Shown one piece after another: positions 26,948-35,414 of a DNA stretch of 64,000 bases; the first letter of the stretch is position 1; the number at the start of each line of letters is the position of its first letter. Below the pieces are notes generated by a model that had not been told where the DNA came from, did not search any database, and worked only from the letters and a program-made list of their open reading frames with translations. The position numbers and the translations under genes are program-made. The stretch is from Nonomuraea typhae (lineage in GTDB: Bacteria; Actinomycetota; Actinomycetes; Streptosporangiales; Streptosporangiaceae), in contig NZ_VRLV01000024.1 in the NCBI RefSeq assembly GCF_009760925.1, forward strand, positions 31,430 to 95,429. The letters are read 5' to 3'.

Positions 26948-28057
26948 GTGGCTGACATCGTGATTCCCGCTGACATCAAGCCCGCCGACGGCCGCTTCGG
27001 CTGCGGGCCCTCGAAGGTTCGCCCCGAGCAGCTGGCCGCGCTCGCCTCCGCCGGTGCGGGCGTGCTGGGCACCTCCCATCGGCAGAAGCCGGTCAAGAGC
27101 CTGGTCGGCCGCGTGCGCTCCGGCCTGGCCGACCTCTTCTCGCTGCCCGAGGGCTGCCAGGTCGTGCTGGGCAACGGCGGCACCACCGCGTTCTGGGACA
27201 TCGCCGCCTTCGGGCTGGTGCGCGCGAAGTCGCAGCACCTGTCCTTCGGCGAGTTCTCCTCGAAGTTCGGCGCGGTCGTCAGCAAGGCGCCGTGGCTGGA
27301 CGCGCCGACGATCGTCAAGTCCGAGGTCGGCACCCACCCCGCGGCGGTCGAGGAGGAGGGCGTGGACGTCTACGCCCTGACCCACAACGAGACCTCCACC
27401 GGCGTCGCCATGCCGATCAAGCGCGTGGGCGGCGACGACGCGCTGGTGCTCGTGGACGCCACCTCCGGCGCCGGCGGCCTGCCCGTGGACATCGCCGAGA
27501 CCGACGTCTACTACTTCGCGCCGCAGAAGAGCTTCGCCTCCGACGGCGGCCTGTGGATCGCCGTCATGTCGCCGCGCGCCCTGGCCCGCGTCGAGGAGAT
27601 CGCCGCCTCCGGCCGCTACGTGCCGGAGTTCTTCAGCCTGCCGGTCGCCATCGACAACTCCGGCAAGGACCAGACCTACAACACGCCCTCGGTCGCCACG
27701 CTCTTCCTGCTGGCCGACCAGATCGAGTGGATGAACGCCAACGGCGGCCTGGCCTGGACCACCGCCCGCACCGCCGACTCCGCCCAGCGCCTGTACACCT
27801 GGGCCGAGAAGGCGTCGTTCGCCACGCCGTTCGCCGCGCCGGAGTTCCGCTCGCAGGTCGTCGGCACGATCGACTTCAGCGACGACGTGGACGCCGCCGA
27901 GGTGGCCAAGACGCTGCGCGCCAACGGCATCGTCGACACCGAGCCGTACCGCAAGCTCGGCCGCAACCAGCTGCGCGTCGCGATGTTCCCGGCCATCGAC
28001 CCGGCCGACGTCGAGGCGCTGACGGCCTGCGTCGACTACGTGGTCGAGCGGCTCTGA
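26948..28057 (+). CDS. serC: phosphoserine transaminase
   Basis: PLP enzyme of serine biosynthesis (3-phosphohydroxypyruvate to phosphoserine). 369 residues, the actinobacterial/mycobacterial SerC type: IPADIKPADGRFGCGPSKVRPEQ, GTSHRQKPVK, LGNGGTTAFWD, LTHNETSTGV, VDATSGAGGLPVDI, PLP-lysine in YFAPQKSFASDGGLW. Start GTG at 26948 (MADIVIPAD). Divergent from the fused receptor gene and overlapping the convergent BlaI-like gene by 22 bases. Confidence 0.95.
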   Translation: MADIVIPADIKPADGRFGCGPSKVRPEQLAALASAGAGVLGTSHRQKPVKSLVGRVRSGLADLFSLPEGCQVVLGNGGTTAFWDIAAFGLVRAKSQHLSFGEFSSKFGAVVSKAPWLDAPTIVKSEVGTHPAAVEEEGVDVYALTHNETSTGVAMPIKRVGGDDALVLVDATSGAGGLPVDIAETDVYYFAPQKSFASDGGLWIAVMSPRALARVEEIAASGRYVPEFFSLPVAIDNSGKDQTYNTPSVATLFLLADQIEWMNANGGLAWTTARTADSAQRLYTWAEKASFATPFAAPEFRSQVVGTIDFSDDVDAAEVAKTLRANGIVDTEPYRKLGRNQLRVAMFPAIDPADVEALTACVDYVVERL

Positions 28058-28410
28058 CCCGTCCTCCTGGACAGCTCCTCCAGCAGGGCGAGCGCGTCGG
28101 CCTCCTCGACGCTCTGCGCGAACCGCGCCAGCACCGGCAGCCTGTCGGTGCTGGCCGAGAGGGCTTCGAGCATGAGCCGGCTGAGGTGCTCGTCCCTGCT
28201 GTGCGCCGCCGCGTACCTGAAGGCGTTGCGGTACGGCGTGCGGACCAGCAGCCCTTTCTTCAGCAACCGCTCGGCCACGGTCTGGACCGTGGTGTAGGCC
28301 AGCGCGCGATCCTCGCTGAGCCTGACCAGGACTTCCCTGACGAGCAGCGGTTTGCGGGCGTCCCACAGCACGTCCATGATCGCGCGTTCCAGGGATCCCA
28401 GTGTTGCCAC
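28036..28410 (-). CDS. BlaI/MecI/CopY-family repressor
   Basis: 124 residues: winged helix (LGSLERAIMDVLWDARKPLLVREVLVRL, AYTTVQTVAERLLKKGLLVR) and a helical dimerisation tail. Family members repress beta-lactamase, copper-transport or cytochrome genes. No BlaR/M56 protease gene adjoins here. GTG at 28410 gives the usual N-terminus MATLGSLERA; an ATG at 28419 would add three residues and has a weak GGCAAGA upstream. The target is unknown; the divergent yqhA-like gene is one candidate. Confidence 0.9.
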   Translation of the reverse strand: MATLGSLERAIMDVLWDARKPLLVREVLVRLSEDRALAYTTVQTVAERLLKKGLLVRTPYRNAFRYAAAHSRDEHLSRLMLEALSASTDRLPVLARFAQSVEEADALALLEELSRRTGQSRSTT

Positions 28411-28509
28411 AGGAAACATTCTTGCCGGAAATCCCCCGTGGCGGCCAGGATCGTGGAAATTCCGTAAAGTTGTGCGAGAACTGATACGCACGTGACGGGG
28501 GTTTACGGA

Positions 28510-29064
28510 GTGACGTCCCTTCCCATGCGGCCCAAGAGCCTGGGATATCTGATGTTCGCCAGCCGCTGGCTGCAGGTGCCGCTGTACCTCGGCCTCATCG
28601 TGGCGCAGGGCGTCTACGTGTGGCAGTTCATGGTCGAGCTGTGGCACCTCATCGGCGACACCTTCACCGGCCGGACGGGCGTCGAGATCACGGTCATGCT
28701 CTCGGTGCTCGGCCTCATCGACGTGGTGATGATCTCCAACCTGCTCATCATGGTGATCGTCGGCGGCTACGAGACGTTCGTCTCCCGCATCGATCTCAAC
28801 GACCACCCCGACGAGCCGGAGTGGCTCTCCCACGTCAACGCCAACGTGCTGAAGGTCAAGCTGGCCACCGCGATCGTCGGCATCTCCTCGGTGCATCTCC
28901 TGCAGACCTTCATCAGGGCCGCGGAGATCCCCAACGAGAAGATCATGTGGCAGACCATCATCCACCTGGCGTTCGTGTTCTCCGCCATCGGCCTGGCGTG
29001 GATCGACCGGCTGCTGGTCTCCTCACCGGCCGAGCGCACGCACGCCCAGAAGGCCGTGACCTAG
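28510..29064 (+). CDS. YqhA/UPF0114 family membrane protein
   Basis: About 184 residues, four membrane segments (VPLYLGLIVAQGVYVWQFM, VMLSVLGLIDVVMISNLLIMVIVGG, KLATAIVGISSVHLLQTFI, IIHLAFVFSAIGLAWIDRLL). YGYETFVSRI-like GGYETFVSRIDLNDHPDEPEWL is the family signature loop. Function in the family is not established. GTG at 28510 with GGGGG eight bases upstream; ATG at 28525 possible. Its last codons and stop lie in the first unit of the 15-bp tandem repeat. Confidence 0.88.
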   Translation: MTSLPMRPKSLGYLMFASRWLQVPLYLGLIVAQGVYVWQFMVELWHLIGDTFTGRTGVEITVMLSVLGLIDVVMISNLLIMVIVGGYETFVSRIDLNDHPDEPEWLSHVNANVLKVKLATAIVGISSVHLLQTFIRAAEIPNEKIMWQTIIHLAFVFSAIGLAWIDRLLVSSPAERTHAQKAVT

Positions 29065-29105
29065 AAGGCCGTGACCTAGAAGGCCGTGACCTAGAAGGCC
29101 GTGAT
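29050..29105. repeat. 15-bp tandem repeat spanning two convergent stop codons
   Basis: Three exact copies of AAGGCCGTGACCTAG (29050-29064, 29065-29079, 29080-29094) plus a partial fourth. Each copy carries CTAG, a stop codon on both strands. The yqhA-like gene stops in copy 1 (K-A-V-T-stop) and the rhomboid gene stops at the copy 3/4 boundary (I-T-A-F-stop). As the unit is a multiple of three, copy number does not change either reading frame. Confidence 0.9.
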
Positions 29106-29699
29106 CGGTTTCGCGGTACGGCGGCGCAGCACCCAGGCCGCCACCACGCCGGCGATGAGCCCGAACAGGTGGCCCTGCCAGGAGATGCCGGGCTGGTTGG
29201 GCAGGACGCCGAGCAGCATCGAGTAGTAGGCGATGGCCACGCCGGCGGCGATGACGATGTCGAGGATGTTGCGATCGAAGATCCCGCGTGCCACGACATA
29301 GCCGAAATATCCGAAGATCACGCCGCTGGCGCCGACCGCGATGACACCGGGCGAGGTCAGCCACGTGCCGAGCCCGCCGATGACGATGATCATCAGCGTC
29401 GCCGCCAGGAACCTGCCCAGCCCGCGCACCCCCGCCAGGAAGCCCAGGATGAGCAGCGGCAGCGAGTTGGCCATCAGGTGCCCGAAGCCCACGTGCAGGA
29501 ACGGCGCGAACAGGATGCCGGCCAGCCCGGAGGGGTCCAGGCCGCGGATGCCGTACTGGTCGAGGTGGAGCGGGAGCAGGTAGTCGAAGACCTCCAGCGC
29601 CCACATGACGGCCAGGACGACCACGAGCAAGATCACGGCGCCCGCCGCCTCGGCGAGCATGCCACGGAAGCGAGACCGTCCGTCGGGCTGGTCGTTCAT
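29091..29699 (-). CDS. rhomboid-family intramembrane serine protease
   Basis: 202 residues, six or more membrane segments. Catalytic Ser125 in VGASGVIFG and His177 in SWQGHLFGLIAG form the rhomboid dyad; HVGFGHLMANSLPLLILG carries the conserved His/Asn of helix 2. Cleaves membrane proteins within or near the bilayer; substrate unknown. Ends inside the 15-bp tandem repeat. ATG at 29699. Confidence 0.93.
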   Translation of the reverse strand: MNDQPDGRSRFRGMLAEAAGAVILLVVVLAVMWALEVFDYLLPLHLDQYGIRGLDPSGLAGILFAPFLHVGFGHLMANSLPLLILGFLAGVRGLGRFLAATLMIIVIGGLGTWLTSPGVIAVGASGVIFGYFGYVVARGIFDRNILDIVIAAGVAIAYYSMLLGVLPNQPGISWQGHLFGLIAGVVAAWVLRRRTAKPITAF

Positions 29700-29813
29700 G
29701 CGCGCTCCTGCGGGTCGAATGACTTCTCTTTTACCGTACGCAGGAATTCTCGTGCACGCGCTGAGGAGCCCCCTTCGCGTTTCCTGCGAATGGGGGCCCT
29801 GGGTCCTCCCGCC

Positions 29814-30581
29814 CTACTCGCCCTTCCAGTGGGGAGTGCGCCTCTCGGCGAAGGCCATCGCGCCCTCCATCGCGTCCTTGGAGGCGAACACCGGCCCGAC
29901 GATCGCGCTCTGCTTGGCGAACATCTCCTCCAGCGACCAGTCCTGCGAGTCGATGATCACCTTCTTCGTCGCCGCCAGCGCCAGCGGGGCGTTCGCGGCG
30001 ATCTTCCCGGCCAGCTCCAGCGCCCCTTCCAGGGCCCCGCCCGCCGGGGTGATCCGGTTGACCAGCCCCAGCTCGTACAGGCGCGCGGCCGGGTAGTGAT
30101 CGCCGGTCAGGGCGATCTCCATGGCCACGTGGTAGGGGATGCGCCGGGGCAGCCGCATGACGCCGCCGGCGCCCGCGACCAGGCCGCGCCGGGGCTCGGG
30201 CAGGCCGAACTTGGCCTCCTCCGAGGCCACGATCACGTCACAGGACAGCGCCAGCTCGAAGCCGCCCGCCAGCGCGTACCCCTCGACCGCGGCGACCAGC
30301 GGCTTCTTCGGCGGCGCCTCGGCCAGCCCGCCGAAGCCCCTGCCCTCCACGACCGGGAAGTCGCCCGCCATGAAGCCCTTGAGGTCCATGCCGGCGGAGA
30401 AGTACCCTCCCGCACCGGTCAGGATGTAGGCCGAGATGTCGGCGCGGGCATCGAGCTCGTCCAGCGCCGCCGCGATCCCGCGGGCCACCGCGCCGTTGAC
30501 GGCGTTGCGGGCCTGCGGGCGGTTGATCGTGATGACGGCGACGTTGCCGGCTTCCTCGACGAGAACCTCAGACTCGGACAC
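29814..30581 (-). CDS. enoyl-CoA hydratase/isomerase
   Basis: 255 residues of the crotonase fold: VAVITINRPQARNAVNGAV, oxyanion hole GAGGYFSAGMDLKGF and YALAGGFELALSCDVIVA, catalytic Glu region FGLPEPRRGLVAGAGG. Hydrates 2-enoyl-CoA or a related reaction. GTG at 30581 with GAGG four bases upstream, 6 bases after the SDR gene: a two-gene beta-oxidation operon. Confidence 0.93.
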   Translation of the reverse strand: MSESEVLVEEAGNVAVITINRPQARNAVNGAVARGIAAALDELDARADISAYILTGAGGYFSAGMDLKGFMAGDFPVVEGRGFGGLAEAPPKKPLVAAVEGYALAGGFELALSCDVIVASEEAKFGLPEPRRGLVAGAGGVMRLPRRIPYHVAMEIALTGDHYPAARLYELGLVNRITPAGGALEGALELAGKIAANAPLALAATKKVIIDSQDWSLEEMFAKQSAIVGPVFASKDAMEGAMAFAERRTPHWKGE

Positions 30582-30587
30582 GCGACC

Positions 30588-31361
30588 TCACTTGGGCTGG
30601 AAGCGGATGCCGCCGTCGAAGCGGATGACCTCGGCGTTCATGTAGTCGTTCTCGATCAGCGAGCGGACCAGGTGGGCGAACTCGTCGGGCCGGCCCATGC
30701 GCTTGGGGAAGACCACGGGCGCCACGAGCTTGGCCTTGAACTCCTCGGAGTTCGGGGAGAAGCCGTAGATCGGGGTGTCGATGATGCCGGGGCAGATCGT
30801 GTTGACCCGCACCCCGATCGCCGCCAGGTCGCGCGCGGCCGGGACCGTCATGCCCACGATGCCGCCCTTGGAGGCGGAGTAGGCGAGCTGGCCCGTCTGG
30901 CCTTCCAGCGCCGCGACCGAGGCGGTGTTGATGACCACGCCCCGGTGACCGTCCTCGGAGACCGGCGCGGTCTTGGCGATGGCCGCCGCGCCGATGCGCA
31001 TGAGGTTGAACGTGCCGATGAGGTTGACCTCGACGACCTTGCGGTAGGTGGCCAGGCCGTGGGGCGCCCCCTCCCGGTTGACCGTGCGCTCGGCCCAGCC
31101 GATGCCGGCGCTGTTCACGATCACACGGACCGGCTTGCCGGTGGAGACGGCGGCGTCCACGGCCGCCTGCACCTGCTCCTCGTCCGACACGTCGGTCCTG
31201 ACGAAGATCCCGCCGAGCTCGTCGGCGATGGCCTTGCCGCGCTCTTCGTTGAGGTCGGCGATGACCACGGTCGCCCCGCGGGCGGCCAGCTCGCGGGCGG
31301 TCGCCTCGCCCAAGCCGCTGGCCCCGCCGGAGATGATTGCTGCTGATCCGTTGACGTCCAT
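30588..31361 (-). CDS. SDR 3-hydroxyacyl-CoA dehydrogenase-like (HSD10 type)
   Basis: 257 residues. NAD-binding IISGGASGLGEATA, NSAGIG, catalytic Ser in INTASVAA and YSASK. The long insert with AERTVNREGAPHGLATYRKVV and the C-terminal FPKRMGRPDEFAHLVRSLIENDYMNAEVIRFDGG match type-II 3-hydroxyacyl-CoA dehydrogenases. With the adjacent enoyl-CoA hydratase it supplies two successive beta-oxidation steps. Confidence 0.92.
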   Translation of the reverse strand: MDVNGSAAIISGGASGLGEATARELAARGATVVIADLNEERGKAIADELGGIFVRTDVSDEEQVQAAVDAAVSTGKPVRVIVNSAGIGWAERTVNREGAPHGLATYRKVVEVNLIGTFNLMRIGAAAIAKTAPVSEDGHRGVVINTASVAALEGQTGQLAYSASKGGIVGMTVPAARDLAAIGVRVNTICPGIIDTPIYGFSPNSEEFKAKLVAPVVFPKRMGRPDEFAHLVRSLIENDYMNAEVIRFDGGIRFQPK

Positions 31362-31419
31362 ATCCCGGACCCTAACTCGACAACCGAATGAAGTTCTACT
31401 CGGGGTGGGTTAAATCTCG

Positions 31420-31758
31420 TCACATGCCGCCGACGGCGCTGTCCACGTCCGTGTACACCTTGATGCGCCGGTCGAGACCGGTGGTGCGCAGGATGCGGGC
31501 CACGGGCGCCTGCGGCGCCGCCAGGGACACGCCGCCGCCCTCGCCGGTGGCCAGCCGCCACGCCTCGATCAGCACCGACAGCCCGCTGGAGTCCATGAAG
31601 GACAGCTGCTGAAGATCGAGCACCAGCCGGGAACTGTCCTGCTTGATGGCGTCACGCACCTCGTCCCGCAGAAAGGGCGCGGTGAACAGGTCGAGCTCAC
31701 CCTCCACCGCCACCACCACGGCGTCGCCCATCGAGTGTCGCGCAAGCCGCAGCTTCAT
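31420..31758 (-). CDS. STAS-domain anti-sigma factor antagonist
   Basis: 112 residues, one STAS domain: VVAVEGELDLFTAPFLRDEV, LVLDLQQLSFMDSSGLSVLIEAW. The Ser of DSSG is the usual phosphorylation site in the SpoIIAA/RsbV family. Binds an anti-sigma kinase when unphosphorylated. ATG at 31758 has GAGGGG seven bases upstream. No anti-sigma or sigma gene adjoins; the SpoIIE phosphatase at 17970 could act on it, by inference only. Confidence 0.92.
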   Translation of the reverse strand: MKLRLARHSMGDAVVVAVEGELDLFTAPFLRDEVRDAIKQDSSRLVLDLQQLSFMDSSGLSVLIEAWRLATGEGGGVSLAAPQAPVARILRTTGLDRRIKVYTDVDSAVGGM

Positions 31759-31834
31759 GTTCGGCCCCTCCTCGATGAGCCACTGTACTTCGACATCCCC
31801 GATTAGCGGGCATGCACAAACTACGATCACTCCC

Positions 31835-32851
31835 ATGCGCAGGGACGAATCGGAGCTGGGTGTTCTCCTGCCCACTCCGCCGGTCGGCCCGCTGCGCGCG
31901 GTCGCCCGCCGGATGGCGCTCGCCCTGGGGTTCCTGCTGGCGATGTTCCTGCTGGTCGCGACCGACCGCGACGGCTACCGCGACAACGCCGACGGCGCGG
32001 TCTCGCTCCTCGACGCCCTCTACTACGTGACGGTGTCGATCTCCACGACCGGTTACGGCGACATCACCCCCGTCACCGACCAGGCCCGCCTGATCAACAT
32101 CGTCGCGGTGACGCCGCTGCGCATCGCGTTCCTGGTCGTCCTGGTCGGGACCACGCTGGAGGTGCTGACCAAGCGCACCCGCCAGTCCATCCGCATCAGA
32201 AGCTGGAGGTCCAGGTTGCGCGACCACACGGTGATCGTCGGCTACGGCACCAAGGGCCGCGCCGCCGTACGGGCTCTGCTGGAGAACGAGCGCGAGAAGG
32301 ACTCGATCGTGATCGTCGACCCGCGGCAGAGCGCGGTGGACGAGGCGGCCGTGGACGGCTTCGCGGGCGTGGTGGGCGACGCCACGCGCAGCGACGTGCT
32401 CAACCGCGCCGGCGTCGCGACCGCGAGCCAGATCATCATCGCCGTCCAGCGCGACGACACCGCCGTCCTCGTCACGCTCACGGCGCGCAGCCTCAACTCC
32501 GGCGCGACGATCGTCGCCTCGGTCAGGGAGGCCGAGAACGACCCTCTGGTCCGGCAGAGCGGCGCCGACGTGGTCATCACCTCGTCCGAAGCCGCCGGCC
32601 GGATGCTCGGGGTGGCCACGCAGAGCCCGGCGGTCAGCGCGCTCATCGAGGACTTCCTCGTCTACGGCAAGGGCCTGGACCTGTACGAGCGCGGGGTCAC
32701 CGAGGAGGAGGCCGGCGGCTCGCCCAGGGACTGCGAGGGCATGGTGATCGCGGTGGTCCGCGGCGGCGAGGTGCTGGCCTACGCCGATCCCAGGGCGCAG
32801 ACCCTGACCGCGGACGACCGCCTGATCGTCATCCACGTTCCACCGGTATAG
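31835..32851 (+). CDS. two-helix potassium channel with RCK/TrkA-N domain
   Basis: 338 residues. Outer helix RRMALALGFLLAMFLLVA, pore with selectivity filter TTGYGD (71-76), inner helix LRIAFLVVLVGTTLEVL, then a cytoplasmic RCK domain with nucleotide-binding VIVGYGTKGRAA (G136, G138, G141) and IVDPRQSAVDEA, and a C-terminal TrkA-C-like part. K+ channel gated by nucleotide or ion binding. Start ATG at 31835, no strong ribosome site. Its last 23 bases overlap the convergent cbiO gene. Confidence 0.93.
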   Translation: MRRDESELGVLLPTPPVGPLRAVARRMALALGFLLAMFLLVATDRDGYRDNADGAVSLLDALYYVTVSISTTGYGDITPVTDQARLINIVAVTPLRIAFLVVLVGTTLEVLTKRTRQSIRIRSWRSRLRDHTVIVGYGTKGRAAVRALLENEREKDSIVIVDPRQSAVDEAAVDGFAGVVGDATRSDVLNRAGVATASQIIIAVQRDDTAVLVTLTARSLNSGATIVASVREAENDPLVRQSGADVVITSSEAAGRMLGVATQSPAVSALIEDFLVYGKGLDLYERGVTEEEAGGSPRDCEGMVIAVVRGGEVLAYADPRAQTLTADDRLIVIHVPPV

Positions 32852-33572
32852 CGAAGCCGTACGGCAGCTCCAGCCGGTGCGCGGCGAGCAGGTCCGCGTC
32901 GGCGAGCAGGGTCCGCGTGGGGCCGTCGGCGGCGATCACGCCGTCCGACAGGATGAGCGAGCGCTCGCACAGCTCCAACGCGTACGGCAGGTCGTGGGTC
33001 ACCATGAGCACGGTCACGTCCAGCGAGCGCAGGATCTCGGCCAGTTCCCGGCGCGCGGCCGGATCCAGGTTGGACGACGGCTCGTCCAGGACGAGGATCT
33101 CCGGCTCCATGGCCAGGACCGTCGCGACGGCGACCCGGCGGCGCTGGCCGAAGGACAGGTGGTGCGGCGGCCGGTCGGCGGCCTCCAGCATGCCGACCCG
33201 GTCGAGCGCGTCCTTGACCCGGTGTTCCAGTTCCTCACCGCGCAGCCCGGCGTTGGCGGGCCCGAAGGCCACGTCGTCGCGGACCGTGGGCATGAACAGC
33301 TGGTCGTCGGGGTCCTGGAAGACCAGCCCGACGCGCTGCCTGATCTCCTTGAGCGTGTCCTTGCGCACGGGCGTGCCGGCGACGGTGACGCTGCCGTGCC
33401 CGGCGGTGAGGATGCCGTTGAGGTGCATGACGAGCGTGGTCTTGCCGGCGCCGTTGGGCCCGAGCAGGGCGACGCGCTCGCCGCGGGCGACGGTGAGGTC
33501 GACGCCGAACAGCGCCTGCGTCCCGTCGGGGTAGGCGTAGGCGAGGTCGCGCACTTCCAGCGAGGTCGTCAC
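32829..33572 (-). CDS. cbiO: cobalt/nickel ECF transporter ATPase
   Basis: 247-residue ABC ATPase: Walker A LLGPNGAGKTTLV, Q-loop GLVFQDPDDQLF, signature LSFGQRRRVAVA, Walker B EILVLDEPSSNLD, H-loop VTHD. QDPDDQLF is typical of energy-coupling-factor ATPases. The signature begins LSFGQ instead of LSGGQ, as is usual in CbiO. GTG at 33572 overlaps the cbiQ stop by four bases (GTGA). Last gene of cbiM-cbiQ-cbiO. Confidence 0.95.
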   Translation of the reverse strand: MTTSLEVRDLAYAYPDGTQALFGVDLTVARGERVALLGPNGAGKTTLVMHLNGILTAGHGSVTVAGTPVRKDTLKEIRQRVGLVFQDPDDQLFMPTVRDDVAFGPANAGLRGEELEHRVKDALDRVGMLEAADRPPHHLSFGQRRRVAVATVLAMEPEILVLDEPSSNLDPAARRELAEILRSLDVTVLMVTHDLPYALELCERSLILSDGVIAADGPTRTLLADADLLAAHRLELPYGFAIPVERG

Positions 33573-34327
33573 AGTGCTGCCACTCCCAGTACGGCCAGCG
33601 CCCCGGCGGGCAGGCTCAGGGCGATCCCCCACTGCCGAATATCCGCCGAAATTTCCTGAAGAACCGGCATTTGCCCGTCATACCCCCGGCTCAGCATCGC
33701 CAGATGCACTCTCTCACCCCGCTCGTAGGAGCGGATGAACAGGGCGCCGGCCGAGCGCGCGATGACCGGGATGTGCCGGACGTCCCGTGCCACGAAGCCG
33801 CGCGACTCCCTGGCCACCTTCATCCGCCGCATCTCGTCCATGATCACGTCCATGTACCGGAGCATGAACATCGCGATCTGCACCAGCAACTGCGGCACCC
33901 GCAGCCGCTGGGCGCCCATGAGGATGGCCCGCGGCTCCGTCGTGGCGGCCAGCAGGATCGAGGCGATGACGCCGAGCGTGGCCTTGGCCAGGATGTTCCA
34001 GGCCGCCCAGAGGCCGGGCACGCTCAGCGAGAGCCCCAGGACCGTGGTCCGCTCCCCCATCCCGATGACCGGGATGAGGAAGGCGAACACCACGAACGGC
34101 AGCTCGATCACCATCCGGCGGGCGACATAGGTCACCGGCACCCTCGCCACGGCCGCGACCCCGGCAAGCAGCAGCAGGTAGCCGCCGAACGCCCAGAACG
34201 CCTCGCGCGGCGTGGCCACCACCACGATGGCGAAGGCGAGAACCGCGGGCAGCTTGCACTGGGCGGGCAGCCGGTGCACCGGCGAGGCGCCCGGCCGGTA
34301 GAGCTGGTGATGGTGCCCCGCGCCCAT
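33569..34327 (-). CDS. cbiQ: cobalt/nickel ECF transporter T component
   Basis: 252-residue membrane scaffold linking the substrate unit to the ATPase. LPAQCKLPAVLAFAIVVVATP at the N-terminus and the coupling-helix signature MDEMRRMKVARESRGF (Ala-Arg-Glu/Ser-Arg-Gly type) plus SYERGERVHLAMLSRGYDG identify CbiQ. Two bases after cbiM; overlaps cbiO by four. Confidence 0.94.
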   Translation of the reverse strand: MGAGHHHQLYRPGASPVHRLPAQCKLPAVLAFAIVVVATPREAFWAFGGYLLLLAGVAAVARVPVTYVARRMVIELPFVVFAFLIPVIGMGERTTVLGLSLSVPGLWAAWNILAKATLGVIASILLAATTEPRAILMGAQRLRVPQLLVQIAMFMLRYMDVIMDEMRRMKVARESRGFVARDVRHIPVIARSAGALFIRSYERGERVHLAMLSRGYDGQMPVLQEISADIRQWGIALSLPAGALAVLGVAAL

Positions 34328-34329
34328 GC

Positions 34330-35340
34330 CTACGCCTCGACCCTCTCCCTGCGCTTGCGCACCGCGTAGGCGAGACCACCGCCCACCAGCAGCGTCAGCC
34401 CGACGCCGATGATGCCCGCGACACCCACCGGGATCCCGCCGACCTCACCGTAGTCGGCCAGCGCCCAGGTGCCGAACACGTGGTCGGTGGCCTGGTCGAT
34501 GAAGCCCTTGTCCTCGGCCACCCGCTCCAGCCCGTCTGGCGAGGCGGAGGCGAAGAAGGAGACGACACCGGCCAGGATCGCGGTGACGCCGAGGCCGCCC
34601 AGCAGGAACGGGCCCACTCCGGACGTGACCGGCGCCGCGGGCTTGGCGGCCACCTCGGTGGTCGTGCCGTCGGCGCCCCGGAGGAGCAGCGGCCTGGCCA
34701 GCCCGGCCGCGCCGTACACCAGGTCGGGACGGACGGCGAGGACGGCGCCCACGGTCACCGCGGTGATCAGCCCCTCGCCGATGCCGATGAGCAGGTGCAC
34801 CCCGCCCATCGCCGCGGCGACGGTGCCGACCTCGATCGGGGCGGTGCCGCCGATGGCGAACAACGCCGTGAACACCAGCGCGGAGGCGGGCACGGAGATC
34901 AGCGCGGCGAGGAACGCGGCGACCGGGATCATCGCCTTGTTCGCGGACATGCGGGTGACCAGCCGGAAGACCCCCCAGCCGACCAGCACGGTCACGATGC
35001 CCATGATCGTGATGTTGACGCCGAGCGCGGTCAGGCCGCCGTCGGCGAAGAACAGGCCCTGCACGAGCAGCACCACGGCCACGCACAGGACTCCGGTATA
35101 GGGGCCGACGAGTATCGCGGCCAGCGCGCCGCCGAGCAGGTGACCGCTGGTTCCGGCGGCGACGGGGAAGTTGAGCATCTGGACGGCGAAGATGAACGCC
35201 GCCACGAGTCCGGCCATGGGCGCCGTGCGGTCGTCCAGCTCGCGCCGGGCGCCCCGCAGGCACACCGCTACTCCGGCCGCCGCGACGACCCCGGCGGATA
35301 TGGAGACGGCCGCGTTGAAGAAGCCATCGGGAACGTGCAC
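34330..35340 (-). CDS. cbiM: cobalt/nickel ECF substrate component CbiM with fused CbiN-like C-terminus
   Basis: 336 residues. MHVPDGFF is the metal-binding N-terminus (His2 and the free amino group are ligands), followed by about six membrane segments (LVAAFIFAVQMLNFPVAAGTSGHLLGGALA). Residues about 240-336 contain a CbiN/PDGLE-like region: a helix, FFASASPDGLERVAEDKGF, and a final helix, so CbiM and CbiN are one protein. GTG at 35340 follows GGAGAGG. Cobalt versus nickel cannot be decided from sequence; no cobalamin riboswitch is visible. Confidence 0.94.
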   Translation of the reverse strand: MHVPDGFFNAAVSISAGVVAAAGVAVCLRGARRELDDRTAPMAGLVAAFIFAVQMLNFPVAAGTSGHLLGGALAAILVGPYTGVLCVAVVLLVQGLFFADGGLTALGVNITIMGIVTVLVGWGVFRLVTRMSANKAMIPVAAFLAALISVPASALVFTALFAIGGTAPIEVGTVAAAMGGVHLLIGIGEGLITAVTVGAVLAVRPDLVYGAAGLARPLLLRGADGTTTEVAAKPAAPVTSGVGPFLLGGLGVTAILAGVVSFFASASPDGLERVAEDKGFIDQATDHVFGTWALADYGEVGGIPVGVAGIIGVGLTLLVGGGLAYAVRKRRERVEA

Positions 35341-35354
35341 GGGCCTTGCCTCTC

Positions 35355-35402
35355 CGTAAGGGGCGATTCGTCCTTACGATAGGACATCGGCTTGCACCTG
35401 CA
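35355..35402 (-). promoter_or_regulatory. overlapping dyads upstream of cbiM
   Basis: Three symmetric elements in 48 bases: CGTAAGG (35355-35361) / CCTTACG (35372-35378), GTCCT (35370-35374) / AGGAC (35381-35385), and TGCA-CC-TGCA (35393-35402). The first lies right before the GGAGAGG ribosome site. Likely operator or leader hairpin of the metal transporter; the regulator (Nur-, NikR- or CbiR-like) is not identifiable. Confidence 0.45.
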
Positions 35403-35414
35403 CATAGATGGCAT

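Noticed and set aside
31420..31875. Longer STAS protein starting at 31875
   Set aside because: The extra 39 residues precede the normal STAS start and cover the divergent promoter; the ATG at 31758 has a good GAGGGG.
35341..35414. Cobalamin riboswitch upstream of cbiM
   Set aside because: The gap is only 74 bases, too short for the class, and has no B12-box-like sequence.
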